Part shown: piece by piece, positions 18,248 to 27,407 of the stretch
Layout: each line of letters opens with the position of its first letter
Numbering within the stretch: position 1 is the first letter of the stretch
DNA from: Candidatus Eisenbacteria bacterium
Lineage (GTDB): Bacteria; Eisenbacteria; RBG-16-71-46; SZUA-252
DNA length: 64,000 nucleotides
Assembly (NCBI GenBank): GCA_005893275.1
Contig: VBOW01000014.1
Span: 62,001-126,000 of the forward strand
Reading direction: 5' to 3'
Made by a program: the position numbers and the translations under genes
Notes under the pieces: generated by a model
The model's database searches: none
What the model was told of the DNA's origin: nothing
What the model saw: only the letters and a program-made list of their open reading frames with translations

Positions 18248-21052
18248 CTAGTAGTCGAAACCCACGTAAAATTCGCGCTCCCAACCCGGCTTGACCCTCT
18301 GAAAATCCGTCTGTCGGGCCAGATCGTAGCGCAAGACGAAGTAGCCGCCCAGGCTCATCCTCAGCCCGAGGCCGAAGCTCCCCTTGGGGCGCGGGAATTT
18401 TTCGAACTTCTCCCAGGCGTTCCCCGCGTCGGCGAACACCGCTCCCTCGATCCCCGGAAGCTCGAGCGATTGGAGCGGAACCCCGAGGACCAGCCTGTCG
18501 AACAGAGGGAACCGGTACTCCGCGTTGACCAGGTACATCCGCGTCCCGTAGAGGCTCCGCCGTCCATACCCGCGCAAGGAGTAGGAGCCGCCCATCGCGA
18601 ATCGCTGCGGATCCGCCCCCGAGCTCACGCGCGACTGGAGCCTCAAGGCTACGGTCGTCCACTGGCTCATGCGCAGGTAGCGCCTGAGATCCGCGCTCAC
18701 CATCACGTTTTCGGTCCGTCCGTTGTTCCAGTTGGTCGTGAGCGCGCCGGTCAGGTTATACCGGGCGCCGTCGCGCGGCCCCGTCGAGAACCAGAGCGCG
18801 TTGTCCCGGACCAAAGACAGGGAGTGCGTCGTGAGGAATCCGCGACGCGACGTTCCGAAGTCGCGCACCTTCTCGTCGTAATAGGCTTGCGCCGTACCCT
18901 CGATGCGGCTGAATCGTGAAAAGGGGTAGCTCGCGAGGATGGAAGCTCCCGCTTTCCGCTCGAAGTACTGCGCCCCGATCGCGTCTTCGTAGTCCCCCGC
19001 CGTGTGGAACACGCCGAGGCCGTAGTTCCAGCGGTGCTGAAGGTTGATGTACCAGGCCCCTCCGCTCATCCGGGAGAGGATCTCCGAGGTGGACTGGGCC
19101 GTGTTTCCCAACTGGAAGTAGAACAGATGGTTTCCCAGCAAATCGCTGACCGCGCCTTGGAGCCCCTCGCCGATGTTCTCGGTCGGCTCCACGGCGATCC
19201 CGCCCTGGACGAGGTCGAGCCCGTAGCGGGGCTCGTAAGGCATCGGGTGCTGCGTCGAACGCGCGAGCGTGTCTTCCCACCGCCATGGCGACGGCACGTC
19301 GACGGTCTCGAGCGAGAAGGAGTCCACCACCTGATCGGGGACGGGCATCTGGTACACGGCGAAGCCGCCGCGACGGTAGCCCGTGAAGAGAATTCCCTTG
19401 CCGTCCGGGAGCCACGAAGGGTCCATGGCCGCACCAAGCAGCCGTTTGAACCGCCCGCCGTCCCCGTTGGGGTTCACGGCGTAGAGGTCCGACGATCCGC
19501 TTCGGTCCGAAGCAAATGCGATCCGGCTGCCGTCCGGGGACCAGGCCGGCGTTTGATCCGTCCACGCGCCGCACGTGAGGTAGCGGATCGCAAGGGTCTC
19601 CGTATCGATGAGGAAAAGATTCTGGTGGCCGTCGGCGCCGAACCGCGTCCGGTCCGAGCTGAACGCGATCTGCTTTCCGTCGGGCGACCACGTCGGATCG
19701 AGGTCGGTGTAGAAGTCGTTGGTGAGCCGGCTCAGCACCTTCGTCGTGCGGTCGAACACGTAGAGGTCCATCTGCCCCGAAGGCTTGAGCCCGGCAACGG
19801 CGATCTTCGTTCCCTCCCGATTCCAAGCCGGCGACGAGAGGGCGATCAGGTCATCGAGATACTCGCGGACAAGAACCTTCTTGGCCGTCACGTCGTAGAC
19901 GAAGAGCGCGTCCCGCTCGTTCCACTTCGAGACGAACGCCAGCTCCCCCTTGCGGGAAACATCGATGCGGCTTTGGAAGGGATGGAACGATTCGAATTGC
20001 GCCGCGCGCTGCCCGCGCACCACCGAGCGAACGTCCTGCTCGCGCCCGCGCCACGATGCGCTGTAGATGTTCGTGTAGCCGCTGCGCGCGGAGATGAAGA
20101 AGTAACGGCATCCGCCGAAGAGCGTCGAATCAGGGACCGCGACCGGTTTCAGATTCACTCCCTGCGAGCCGGCGCGTTCCTCCCCCGCCAGCGCGAGCGT
20201 CATCCGGTCCTTCACCTCGGGAAAATACTGCCGCTTCAGACGGTAGATCCAATCGTCGGAGAGCCGGCGCGTCGGGACCCCCGTCACGCGTTGGAGCAGC
20301 TTCTCGAAACGGTCGTCCTTGTAGATTTCCGTGTAGAGACGCCTCAGCGCGTCATCCCCGTAGGTCTCGCCGATGTACTGGCAGAGGCTCTGCCCGAGCT
20401 TGTAGACCGCGAACGTCCCGTTGTACCGCCACAGGTCCTGGATGCCCGGAAGGCGATCCTCGAGGACCATGTCGCCCACCACCATGGTTCCCTGCGAGTC
20501 CCACGAGGTGGACCAGTACTCCGCGAGCCCCTCGGAGAACCAAAGCGGTGGCACGACATAGGAGGCCTTGCGGTGCTTCTTGTACACCTCCTCCAAGATG
20601 GAGAGCTGGAAGACGTGCACCAGCTCGTGATGGATCACATGGCGAAATTCGGCGAAGGATCCCGTGTAGGGGAGCACGACGCGACCCTTCGAAAACTCGG
20701 TGAACCCCTGCACGCCCTCGGGAAGGGAGTACGGGCTCACGTTCGTCTGCTCGAAATGCTGGTGCGAGGAGTAGACGATGAGCGGGATCGAGCGCGAGAC
20801 CTCGTGCTGGAACTTGCCTTTCAGATCTTGATAGCTCTCTTCCGCGAGCGTGAGCGCCACGCGGGCAAGCGGCTCTTCCTCCGGATAGTAGAAGATCTCC
20901 ACGTGATCGCCGCGAAGCGTCAGCCATTGAAATGAGTTGTAATGCACCTTGTTCTTCCCGAACGCGAAGGACTGGGCGTGCGAGAGAGCCGGCGCGAAAG
21001 CAGAGGTGGACGCGATCGCGAGGAGACCGACGAGGAGCCTAATCTTCTTCAT
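18248..21052 (-). CDS. Secreted fusion: HExxH zinc peptidase domain + PD40 propeller + Omp85-like barrel (copy 2)
   Basis: 934 residues with a textbook signal peptide (MKKIRLLVGLLAIAS, cleavage after about residue 27). Peptidase MA-like domain: HELVH (H142, E143, H146) and WFSEG (E174). PD40 repeats at about 330-600 include DPTWSPDGKQIAFSSDR and TPAWSPDGSRIAFASDR. The C-terminal barrel has YSLRGYG, close to the (V/L)RGY loop motif of Omp85 proteins, then NAEYRFPLFDRL, and ends in an aromatic residue. Same layout as the 10972-14067 protein but clearly diverged. A near-consensus promoter lies 63 bases upstream. Confidence 0.85.
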   Translation of the reverse strand: MKKIRLLVGLLAIASTSAFAPALSHAQSFAFGKNKVHYNSFQWLTLRGDHVEIFYYPEEEPLARVALTLAEESYQDLKGKFQHEVSRSIPLIVYSSHQHFEQTNVSPYSLPEGVQGFTEFSKGRVVLPYTGSFAEFRHVIHHELVHVFQLSILEEVYKKHRKASYVVPPLWFSEGLAEYWSTSWDSQGTMVVGDMVLEDRLPGIQDLWRYNGTFAVYKLGQSLCQYIGETYGDDALRRLYTEIYKDDRFEKLLQRVTGVPTRRLSDDWIYRLKRQYFPEVKDRMTLALAGEERAGSQGVNLKPVAVPDSTLFGGCRYFFISARSGYTNIYSASWRGREQDVRSVVRGQRAAQFESFHPFQSRIDVSRKGELAFVSKWNERDALFVYDVTAKKVLVREYLDDLIALSSPAWNREGTKIAVAGLKPSGQMDLYVFDRTTKVLSRLTNDFYTDLDPTWSPDGKQIAFSSDRTRFGADGHQNLFLIDTETLAIRYLTCGAWTDQTPAWSPDGSRIAFASDRSGSSDLYAVNPNGDGGRFKRLLGAAMDPSWLPDGKGILFTGYRRGGFAVYQMPVPDQVVDSFSLETVDVPSPWRWEDTLARSTQHPMPYEPRYGLDLVQGGIAVEPTENIGEGLQGAVSDLLGNHLFYFQLGNTAQSTSEILSRMSGGAWYINLQHRWNYGLGVFHTAGDYEDAIGAQYFERKAGASILASYPFSRFSRIEGTAQAYYDEKVRDFGTSRRGFLTTHSLSLVRDNALWFSTGPRDGARYNLTGALTTNWNNGRTENVMVSADLRRYLRMSQWTTVALRLQSRVSSGADPQRFAMGGSYSLRGYGRRSLYGTRMYLVNAEYRFPLFDRLVLGVPLQSLELPGIEGAVFADAGNAWEKFEKFPRPKGSFGLGLRMSLGGYFVLRYDLARQTDFQRVKPGWEREFYVGFDY

Positions 21053-21114
21053 TCGGGTGCGGCCTCGGAGTAAGACCCGCCCGGCGAGACGACTCGAGGG
21101 AGAATGCATCAAGT

Positions 21115-21143
21115 AGTATACCAGCGCCGCGCGTCCGGACCAA
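21115..21143 (-). promoter_or_regulatory. Sigma-70-type promoter for the copy 2 peptidase-barrel gene
   Basis: TTGGTC (21138-21143), 17-base spacer, TATACT (21115-21120) on the minus strand, 63 bases before the ATG at 21052. It gives this gene independent transcription from the amidohydrolase upstream. Confidence 0.6.
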
Positions 21144-21169
21144 GAAGGTTCGGCCGCCGGAGCGCGCAA

Positions 21170-22780
21170 TTATACGGATATACCGTAGACGGGCTCTCCC
21201 GCCACCCACACCCGCCTGACCTTCGCCCGGTGCAGGCTCTGCGGATCCATCCGCAGCAGATCCTGGTCGAATACGACCAAATCCGCCCCCCAACCGGGCT
21301 CGATCCGCCCGAGCGGCGTCCGCCAGCCCGCCATCCGATTGGGCTCCTCGAGATGCGCCTTGAGGGCGCGCCCGAGCCCGATCCTCTGCTCGGGGTGAAA
21401 CGCTTCGGATTCCGGCTCACCGCCCCTCCGGCGGAGCAGCGCCGCCTGTAGGGCGAGGAGCGGTCCGGCGCGATCGTAGGGAGCGTCGGACCCGAAGAGA
21501 AGCCGCGCGCCCGCGCGGGACAGCGTCCTCCACGCGTAGGAGCGGCTCGTGCGGGCGCCCCATTTGCGCGCGGCGACCTTGCGGTCGGTGACCTGATGGA
21601 TGGGCTGAACCGATGCGAGAACGCCAAGTCCCTTGAACCGGGGAATATCCTCTTCCCGTGCGAGTTGAACATGTTCGATCCGGGGCGGGAGCGGAAAGCC
21701 GCCGCCTTGAATCGAGGCTTCGATCGCGTCGAGCGCGTTCCGCACCGCCCGGTCTCCGATCGCGTGGATCGCGACGGTGAGGCCGGCCTTCCGGGCGCGT
21801 GTGCACCGATCCGCGAGCTCGGCGGGTGAGATGACTTCGGTCCCCGTGCCCGTATTATCGTCGTACTCTTCCTCGAGCAAAGCGGTTCCCGATCCGAGCG
21901 TCCCGTCGGCGAAAAACTTCACCGGACCGATCCGCAGGCGGTCGTTTCCCCACCCGCTGCGCAGCTCGAGTTGTTCGGCGCATTCGAGCTTCGCGGCGGG
22001 GACCGAGACGAGGAGCCGGAACGGGAGCTGGTCCCGTTCGCTGAGCCGCTGCGCCGCGCTCCAGATGTCCGTGCGGTCGAAGTCGTGCGCGCCCGTGATT
22101 CCGAGCGAATGCGCCTTGCGGATCGCGCGCCCGAGCTCCTCGGCCGGATCGCGTTGGCGCTTTACGAAGGGGCTGATCAGGGACACCGCCTGCTCGATCA
22201 GGATTCCGGTGAGATCCCCTGTCGGGTCTCGATCGACGGCCCCTCCGGAAGGAGTCGTGGTGCCTGGGCCGATGCCGGCGGCCCGGAGCGCCGCGCCGTT
22301 CGCCCACACGGAGTGCCCGTCGGCCGCGTACAGGATGAGCGGGCGCGAGGGGAGCGAGCGGTCCAGAATCGCCAGGCGCTTCAGCTCGCGTGGCCACTCG
22401 CGCGGGACCCAGCCTCTGATCGTGACCCACTCCCCCTCCGCTGCCCGCTCCTGCGCGATGCGGACCGCGCGGGCCAGACCCTCGGGCGACTGCTCGGCCA
22501 GCCATGCGTCGCTCAAGGCTCGGATCCAGGTCAGGAGGTGGATATGGGAATCGACGAATCCCGGCGTGAGGGTTCCACCGCGCAGGTTCACGGCACGCAC
22601 ATCGCGGCCCGCCCCGCGCCGCAGCGACTCGAGCGGCCCCACGGCTTCGATCCGGTCCCCGCGAACGAGCACCGCCTCGCGGTATCGATCGCGGACCCGC
22701 GCTCCGGCCCGGCGCGCGTCGAGGATGCGCCCGCCGTGGAAAAGCCACCCCGCTTCGGCCCTGCGCGCCGGCCTTTTCAC
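21170..22780 (-). CDS. Amidohydrolase family 3 (YtcJ-like) metal-dependent hydrolase
   Basis: 536 residues. TPGFVDSHIHLL carries the metal-binding HxH. GPVKFFADGTLGSGTALL, VAIHAIGDRAVRNALD, PRIEHVQL and LLFGSDAPYDRAGP follow in the order seen in YtcJ-type amidohydrolases. No signal peptide, so cytoplasmic. Substrates of this subfamily are mostly unknown (amides, esters or cyclic ureas). Its start overlaps the cutA stop by four bases (ATGA). Confidence 0.88.
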   Translation of the reverse strand: MKRPARRAEAGWLFHGGRILDARRAGARVRDRYREAVLVRGDRIEAVGPLESLRRGAGRDVRAVNLRGGTLTPGFVDSHIHLLTWIRALSDAWLAEQSPEGLARAVRIAQERAAEGEWVTIRGWVPREWPRELKRLAILDRSLPSRPLILYAADGHSVWANGAALRAAGIGPGTTTPSGGAVDRDPTGDLTGILIEQAVSLISPFVKRQRDPAEELGRAIRKAHSLGITGAHDFDRTDIWSAAQRLSERDQLPFRLLVSVPAAKLECAEQLELRSGWGNDRLRIGPVKFFADGTLGSGTALLEEEYDDNTGTGTEVISPAELADRCTRARKAGLTVAIHAIGDRAVRNALDAIEASIQGGGFPLPPRIEHVQLAREEDIPRFKGLGVLASVQPIHQVTDRKVAARKWGARTSRSYAWRTLSRAGARLLFGSDAPYDRAGPLLALQAALLRRRGGEPESEAFHPEQRIGLGRALKAHLEEPNRMAGWRTPLGRIEPGWGADLVVFDQDLLRMDPQSLHRAKVRRVWVAGEPVYGISV

Positions 22781-23157
22781 CGACGAGCCACCTGATCCGC
22801 CACCCAGGCCAGATAGCTCGGCTCCCCCGCCGCGATCTTGAGAACGAGAATTTCCGGGACCCGATCCGGGTGGGACTCGCGGATCAACCGGACCGCATCC
22901 CTCGCGCGGGAGGCTGTGGTCTTCCCATAGAGAAGCGCGCCCGCTTCGGCGACTTCGCGGCCCTCCCAGAAATAGAACGCGCGCGCCGGGGCGCTCACCG
23001 TGGCGCAGGCGAGCACGCGGCCTCGGACCAGGAGTCGGGCGGCGCGCTCCGCCGCGGCGCGGCGGGGGTAGGCCACGAGGATCAACACGGCGCGCGGGAC
23101 GCGCCGGGAGGGAGCCGTCCCGGGTCTAGCGGCTCGCGCGCGCCGCGCCTTGGGCAT
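22777..23157 (-). CDS. cutA: CutA1-family divalent cation tolerance protein
   Basis: 126 residues from ATG 23157. Family landmarks are AAERAARLLVRGRVLACATV, FYFWEGREV, LLYGKTT, HPDRVPEILVLKI and YLAWV. CutA1 is a small trimeric protein linked to metal tolerance; its exact role is uncertain. The first 24 residues are basic and not part of the fold, so GTG just before LILVAYP may be the real start. Overlaps the glycosyltransferase end by 32 bases. Confidence 0.88.
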   Translation of the reverse strand: MPKARRARAARPGTAPSRRVPRAVLILVAYPRRAAAERAARLLVRGRVLACATVSAPARAFYFWEGREVAEAGALLYGKTTASRARDAVRLIRESHPDRVPEILVLKIAAGEPSYLAWVADQVARR

Positions 23158-24163
23158 GCGATCGGCCTCCCAGACTCTCTTCGAGGGCGCGCTCGATCCG
23201 ATCCGCCGTGCGCTCCCATGAAAATTCCTGAATTTTCGATCGCCCGCGCGCGGCGAGCGCCAAGCGCCGGTCGGGGTCGCGCAGGAGCGCGCCGACGGCG
23301 CGGGCCAGGGCCCAGCTCCATCTCCAGCGAACCACGCTCGCGGTAACGCCGTCGACGGCGAAGTCCTCCGTTCCGCTCCGGGTGCAGACGAGCGCGGCCC
23401 CGCACGCCATCGCCTCGGCTGCCGTGTTGCACCACCCCGCGCGCCGCTCCGCGCTCACGAATAGATCCGCCCCGCCATAGAGATCCGCCAGCTCCCGTTG
23501 GCTGGGGTTCAGCACCCACCGATGCGCGATGCGGAGCGGTCGCGGAAGCGAGGGCCTCTCCGCCCCGTCCGGCGGGGCGTCGAAGAGCGTCAGCGTGACC
23601 GGCACGCCGGCGGCGGCCGAAGCCCGCTCGACGGCGCGCGCGGCGGCCCACGTTCCCTTTCGCCTTCGTGAGACGCGCCCGTATACGAGGACGTGCGCCG
23701 GTTCGCCGGTTCGGGCGGCGCGGCGACCCCCCTCGGGCGGGCGAAAGAAGCCCACGTTCACTCCGCCGGACGCGTCTTCCGCACGGACTCCCCTTCGCGC
23801 GAGATAGCGCCGCATGCCCGCCGAGTTCGCGAGCACAAGGTCTGCGGATCGGAGGGCGCGCTCCTCGAACGGCGCGCGCTCCAGCACCGAGTAAAAGACG
23901 CGAAGCGCGCCCGGGGCGCGGGAGGCGACGAACAGCTCCGGATCGGGCGACAGCAGGACGTCCCACGCGCCGAACGGGAGCTCGGACAAAGGAAGGATCG
24001 CCCCCGAAAACGGAACCCACGGTTGCCCGGATACGCCCTCCGGGATCAGGATCGCGACGTCGTGACCGCGTCGGATCCAGATCTCCCCCAGCTCGAGGAA
24101 ACGGCGGATGCCCCCGTAGACACCCAGGTGCGGGAGCGCCAACGCCATGTGGAGCGGGTTCAT
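23126..24163 (-). CDS. GT-B glycosyltransferase (GT4-like)
   Basis: 345 residues. N-terminal Rossmann half begins LALPHLGVYGGIRRFLELG, the acceptor-side GGxxR/xxxLA pattern. The C-terminal donor half has VLVYGRVSRRRKG and the nucleotide-sugar-binding region ERRAGWCNTAAEAMACGAALVCT with Glu in EA. No membrane segment. It probably adds a sugar to a lipid or surface glycan, but neither donor nor acceptor can be told. Divergent from the M42 operon. Confidence 0.85.
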   Translation of the reverse strand: MNPLHMALALPHLGVYGGIRRFLELGEIWIRRGHDVAILIPEGVSGQPWVPFSGAILPLSELPFGAWDVLLSPDPELFVASRAPGALRVFYSVLERAPFEERALRSADLVLANSAGMRRYLARRGVRAEDASGGVNVGFFRPPEGGRRAARTGEPAHVLVYGRVSRRRKGTWAAARAVERASAAAGVPVTLTLFDAPPDGAERPSLPRPLRIAHRWVLNPSQRELADLYGGADLFVSAERRAGWCNTAAEAMACGAALVCTRSGTEDFAVDGVTASVVRWRWSWALARAVGALLRDPDRRLALAARGRSKIQEFSWERTADRIERALEESLGGRSHAQGAARASR

Positions 24164-24182
24164 CGGAGCGCGGAGTTTACAT

Positions 24183-24212
24183 TTGCCCTCCGCCGACCGG
24201 GTGCACTAAATT
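24183..24212 (+). promoter_or_regulatory. Candidate promoter of the M42 peptidase operon, possibly leaderless
   Basis: TTGCCC (24183-24188), 18-base spacer, TAAATT (24207-24212). The presumed start point, 7-9 bases later, coincides with the ATG at 24221, and no good Shine-Dalgarno site precedes that ATG. Confidence 0.35.
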
Positions 24213-24220
24213 GGAATGCT

Positions 24221-25300
24221 ATGGCTCCGAACGGCAAACGCACGTGCGCCGAGTGGCTGAGCTTCGTCTCCTCGCTTCCGGGCGTTCCGGGCCAAGAGGC
24301 GGCGGCCGCGCGCGAGTTGATGAAAGCATTCCGCACGGTCGCGGATCGCGTGGAGCGTGACCGCATGGGGAGCGTGTATGCCTGGATCGAGGGCGTGGGC
24401 GTGCCGCCCCGCCCCAGGGCGCTCCTCGCGGCGCACATGGACAAGATCGGCTTCCTCGTCCGCGCGATCGAGCCGGGCGGGTTCCTCAGGGTGAGCGAGG
24501 TCGGCGGGTTCGACTCGCGCACCCTGCCGGGCAAGGAAGTGGTCGTTCATTCGAACCCGCCGATGATCGCGGTCTTCGGAACGCGCCCGCCGCATCTGCA
24601 GAAGCCCGGCGAGGCCGATCGGCCGATCCAGCTCGAGGATCTCTACCTGGACTGCGGGCGCCCCGAGCGCGACGTGCGGCGCAAGGTCCCGATCGGAACC
24701 ATGGTGACGCTGCGCCAGCCCCCGATCGAGCTTCTGAGGGATCGCATGGCCGCGCCCGGGATGGATGACCGGGCCGGCGTGGTCGTGATGCTCCGCACGC
24801 TCGAGCTTCTGCGCGCCAAGCGTCCCGCGTGGGACGTGGTCGCGGTGGCCACGGTGGAGGAGGAGTTCGGCGTCGTGTGCCTCGGCGCGCGCACCGCCGC
24901 GGAGCGTCTCGCGCCCGATCTGGGCATCGCGATCGACGTGAGCCATGGCGACATGCCCGGCGCGCGCGAGGGGGACACGGTTCCCCTGGGCAGCGGACCC
25001 GCCCTCGCGATCGGCGGGAACATCCACCCGATGATTCTCGACGGGCTCAAGCGCTCCGCGAAAGCGCTCGCGATGCCGCACCGGATCGAGCCGTGCCCCA
25101 CCGGGTCGGGAACCGACGCGATGGACATCCAGATCGCGAGCGAGGGCGTCCCGACCGCGGTCGTCGGGATCCCGTGCCGCTACATGCATACCGGCGTCGA
25201 GACCGTGGAGCCGCGCGACGTGGATCGCTGCGCGCATCTTCTCGCCCGGTACCTCTCCGATCTCTCCCCCGGATGGCGGGCGCTCGAGGTGCTGAAGTGA
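24221..25300 (+). CDS. M42-family (TET-like) aminopeptidase, copy 1
   Basis: 359 residues. Dinuclear-zinc peptidase with all expected residues: AHMD (H72, D74), MDDRAG (D182), VEEEFG (general base E214, ligand E215), AIDV (D239) and YMHTG (H323). Members form 12-subunit tetrahedral complexes that trim peptides in the cytoplasm, some acting as glutamyl, leucyl or lysyl aminopeptidases. The stop overlaps the GTG of copy 2 (GTGA). Opens an operon of three paralogues and an aminotransferase. Confidence 0.92.
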   Translation: MAPNGKRTCAEWLSFVSSLPGVPGQEAAAARELMKAFRTVADRVERDRMGSVYAWIEGVGVPPRPRALLAAHMDKIGFLVRAIEPGGFLRVSEVGGFDSRTLPGKEVVVHSNPPMIAVFGTRPPHLQKPGEADRPIQLEDLYLDCGRPERDVRRKVPIGTMVTLRQPPIELLRDRMAAPGMDDRAGVVVMLRTLELLRAKRPAWDVVAVATVEEEFGVVCLGARTAAERLAPDLGIAIDVSHGDMPGAREGDTVPLGSGPALAIGGNIHPMILDGLKRSAKALAMPHRIEPCPTGSGTDAMDIQIASEGVPTAVVGIPCRYMHTGVETVEPRDVDRCAHLLARYLSDLSPGWRALEVLK

Positions 25301-26391
25301 ACGGCAACGGAGCGCCCCGCTTCCAGGAAGGAATTCTCGAGGCGATCTCGAACGCCCCCGGCGTGAGCGGAGGCGAGGAGGCTGTCCGCGCGATCCTCAC
25401 CGAGGTCGCGCGCGAGCGCGTCGATTCCCTGGAGGTCGACCCGATGGGAAGCCTCGTCGCGCGAATCGAGCCGGCGAGTCGCCCCCGGGGCGCGGGAAAG
25501 CCCCGCGGCGCGCGGCGCGCGGGCCGGGGTCCGCACGTGATGCTTTGCGCGCACATGGACGAGGTCGGCCTCATGGTGACCGCGGTGGAGAAGGAGGGCC
25601 GGCTCCGGTTCCGGCGCGTCGGCGGGATCGACCCGCGGATTCTGCCCGGCCAAGCGTTCCGGATCGGACCGCGCGCCGTGCCCGGGGTGATCGGCGCGCT
25701 GCCGCCCCATCTCGTTCCGCGCGCGGACCGCGACAAGGTCACGCTCGCCGAGGACCTCTACCTCGACATCGGCGCCGGCTCGCGCGAGGAAGCGGAGGAA
25801 CAGGTCTCGGTGGGTGAATACGCCGCCTTCGATACGACGTACGAGGGGTGGGGCACCACGCGGAAGGGAAAGGCGTTCGACGACCGCGCCGGATGCGCCG
25901 TGCTCGCGAGCCTGATCCAGAGGCGCCCGCCGGTGCCTGTGACCGCGGTCTGGAGCGTCCAGGAGGAGGTCGGCCTTCGCGGGGCGGCCGCGGCCGCGCG
26001 GCGCGTCGGCCCCGACCTCGCGATCGTGCTCGAGGGGACCGCCTCAGGCGAGGCGCCGGGCTCGCCCCCCGAGGAGCAGTATCCCTTCATGGGCCGCGGG
26101 CCGGCCCTGACCATCCAGGATCGCTCGCTCATGGCGCACGCGCGGCTCCTCGATTCGATCCAGACAACCGCGAAGCGGCACCGCGTCCCGACGCAGTGGA
26201 AACGCCCCGGCGTGGGCGGCACCGACGCGGGCCGCATCGCCATCTCGGGCGCCGGGGTCCCGTCCGCGGTCGTCTCGGTTGTCTGCCGCTACATCCACGC
26301 GCCCGCGGCCTATCTCGACGTGCGCGACGCGCAACGGGCCGTCACCTTGATCTGGCACACCCTCGAGACCCTGAGAAAGGAATGGCCGTGA
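25297..26391 (+). CDS. M42-family (TET-like) aminopeptidase, copy 2
   Basis: 364 residues from GTG 25297. Metal and catalytic residues are intact: AHMD (H86, D88), FDDRAG (D195), VQEEVGLRGA (E223, E224), VLEGT (E246 in place of Asp) and YIHAP (H334). A basic, glycine-rich insertion (about residues 59-78) sits before the first metal motif and is absent from copies 1 and 3. The GTGA overlap with copy 1 implies equal synthesis, as for subunits of a mixed complex. Confidence 0.92.
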   Translation: MNGNGAPRFQEGILEAISNAPGVSGGEEAVRAILTEVARERVDSLEVDPMGSLVARIEPASRPRGAGKPRGARRAGRGPHVMLCAHMDEVGLMVTAVEKEGRLRFRRVGGIDPRILPGQAFRIGPRAVPGVIGALPPHLVPRADRDKVTLAEDLYLDIGAGSREEAEEQVSVGEYAAFDTTYEGWGTTRKGKAFDDRAGCAVLASLIQRRPPVPVTAVWSVQEEVGLRGAAAAARRVGPDLAIVLEGTASGEAPGSPPEEQYPFMGRGPALTIQDRSLMAHARLLDSIQTTAKRHRVPTQWKRPGVGGTDAGRIAISGAGVPSAVVSVVCRYIHAPAAYLDVRDAQRAVTLIWHTLETLRKEWP

Positions 26392-27407
26392 GCCGATCCT
26401 CCCATCTCGATTCGCTGCTCCCGGCATTGAGCGAGGCGTACGGCCCGCCGGGGCGCGAGACGGGAATCCGCGCCGCATTGAAGCGCGCTCTCAAGGGCGC
26501 GGGGTTGGTGCGCGAGGACGCGCTTGGAAATGTGCACCTTCATATCGCGGGCAAAGGGCCGCGGCTCCTCCTGACGGCCCACATGGACGCGCCCGGGCTG
26601 ATCGTCACGCGCGTGGACCCCTCTGGGCTCGCGCGGGTGTCCATCTTGGGCCAGACCTCCGCGGTGGATTGGGTCGGCGCCACGGTGACGCTGGACGGCA
26701 CCGCCCGCGGCGTGGTCGGCTGGGACCGCCCCAAGGACCCGAAGGAGACGCGCGAGATCGAGCCCGAGGCGCTTTACTTGGAAACGGGCCTGCGCCAGCG
26801 GCAAGCGCCGAAACGCATCGAGGTCGGCGCGGTGGGCGCGCTGCTCGACCGGGCGGAGCGGCTGGGCGAGCTCTGGCACGGCGGCAATCTGGATAACCGC
26901 GCGGGGTGCGCCGCGATTCTCGCGGCGGTCCGGGGCACGCGTGGGATTCGGAGCGACCTCCACGTTGTCTTCAGCGCCCAGTCGGATCTCGGCGCGCGCG
27001 GCGCGGCGACGAGCGCCTTCGGGATCGACCCCGACGTGGCGGTGGTCCTGGACGTGGCCTTCGTGGGAGAATCGAGGGGACCGGGTGACATCGCGCTCGG
27101 GAAGGGGCCGTGCCTCGGGCTCAAAGAGGAAGGGTATCTCCCCCACCCGGCGGCGCTCGCCCTGGTGAAGCGCGCTGCGAAGACTGCGCGGGTACCGCAC
27201 CAGTGGCTCATCCGCGAATCGGGCGGGAGCGACGCGCGCGCGGTGCGCGCCTCGAGGTCGGGAGTGCCGACCGCGCTCGTCGCGATCCCGGCGCGAAGGC
27301 CCGGCGGCCCGCGCGTCCTGATCCACGCGTCGGATCTCGAAGAGACCGTCAAGCTCCTGCGAGGGATCGTGACGACCCCCTACACCGGAGAGAAAGGTTC
27401 CCGATGA
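26388..27407 (+). CDS. M42-family paralogue lacking the catalytic Glu pair, copy 3
   Basis: 339 residues. GTG 26388 is preferred: GAAAGGA lies six bases upstream and it gives a GTGA overlap. ATG 26382 is the alternative. The fold is kept: AHMD (H65, D67), LDNRAG (D169), VLDVAF (D222) and IHASD (H313). The catalytic pair, EE in copies 1 and 2, reads SD at residues 199-200 (FSAQSDLGARGA), so the general base is missing. The frame is intact and lies within the operon, which argues for a structural or regulatory subunit rather than a decayed gene. Followed by the aminotransferase with ATGA overlap. Confidence 0.88.
   Translation: MSRSSHLDSLLPALSEAYGPPGRETGIRAALKRALKGAGLVREDALGNVHLHIAGKGPRLLLTAHMDAPGLIVTRVDPSGLARVSILGQTSAVDWVGATVTLDGTARGVVGWDRPKDPKETREIEPEALYLETGLRQRQAPKRIEVGAVGALLDRAERLGELWHGGNLDNRAGCAAILAAVRGTRGIRSDLHVVFSAQSDLGARGAATSAFGIDPDVAVVLDVAFVGESRGPGDIALGKGPCLGLKEEGYLPHPAALALVKRAAKTARVPHQWLIRESGGSDARAVRASRSGVPTALVAIPARRPGGPRVLIHASDLEETVKLLRGIVTTPYTGEKGSR

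Noticed and set aside
19004-20935. Long plus-strand open frame opposite the copy 2 peptidase-barrel gene
   Set aside because: Composition is that of an antisense shadow; the minus strand carries a coherent multi-domain protein.
26388-27407. Third M42 gene as a pseudogene
   Set aside because: Frame is intact, overlaps are precise and only the catalytic pair is changed; a pseudoenzyme fits better than decay.
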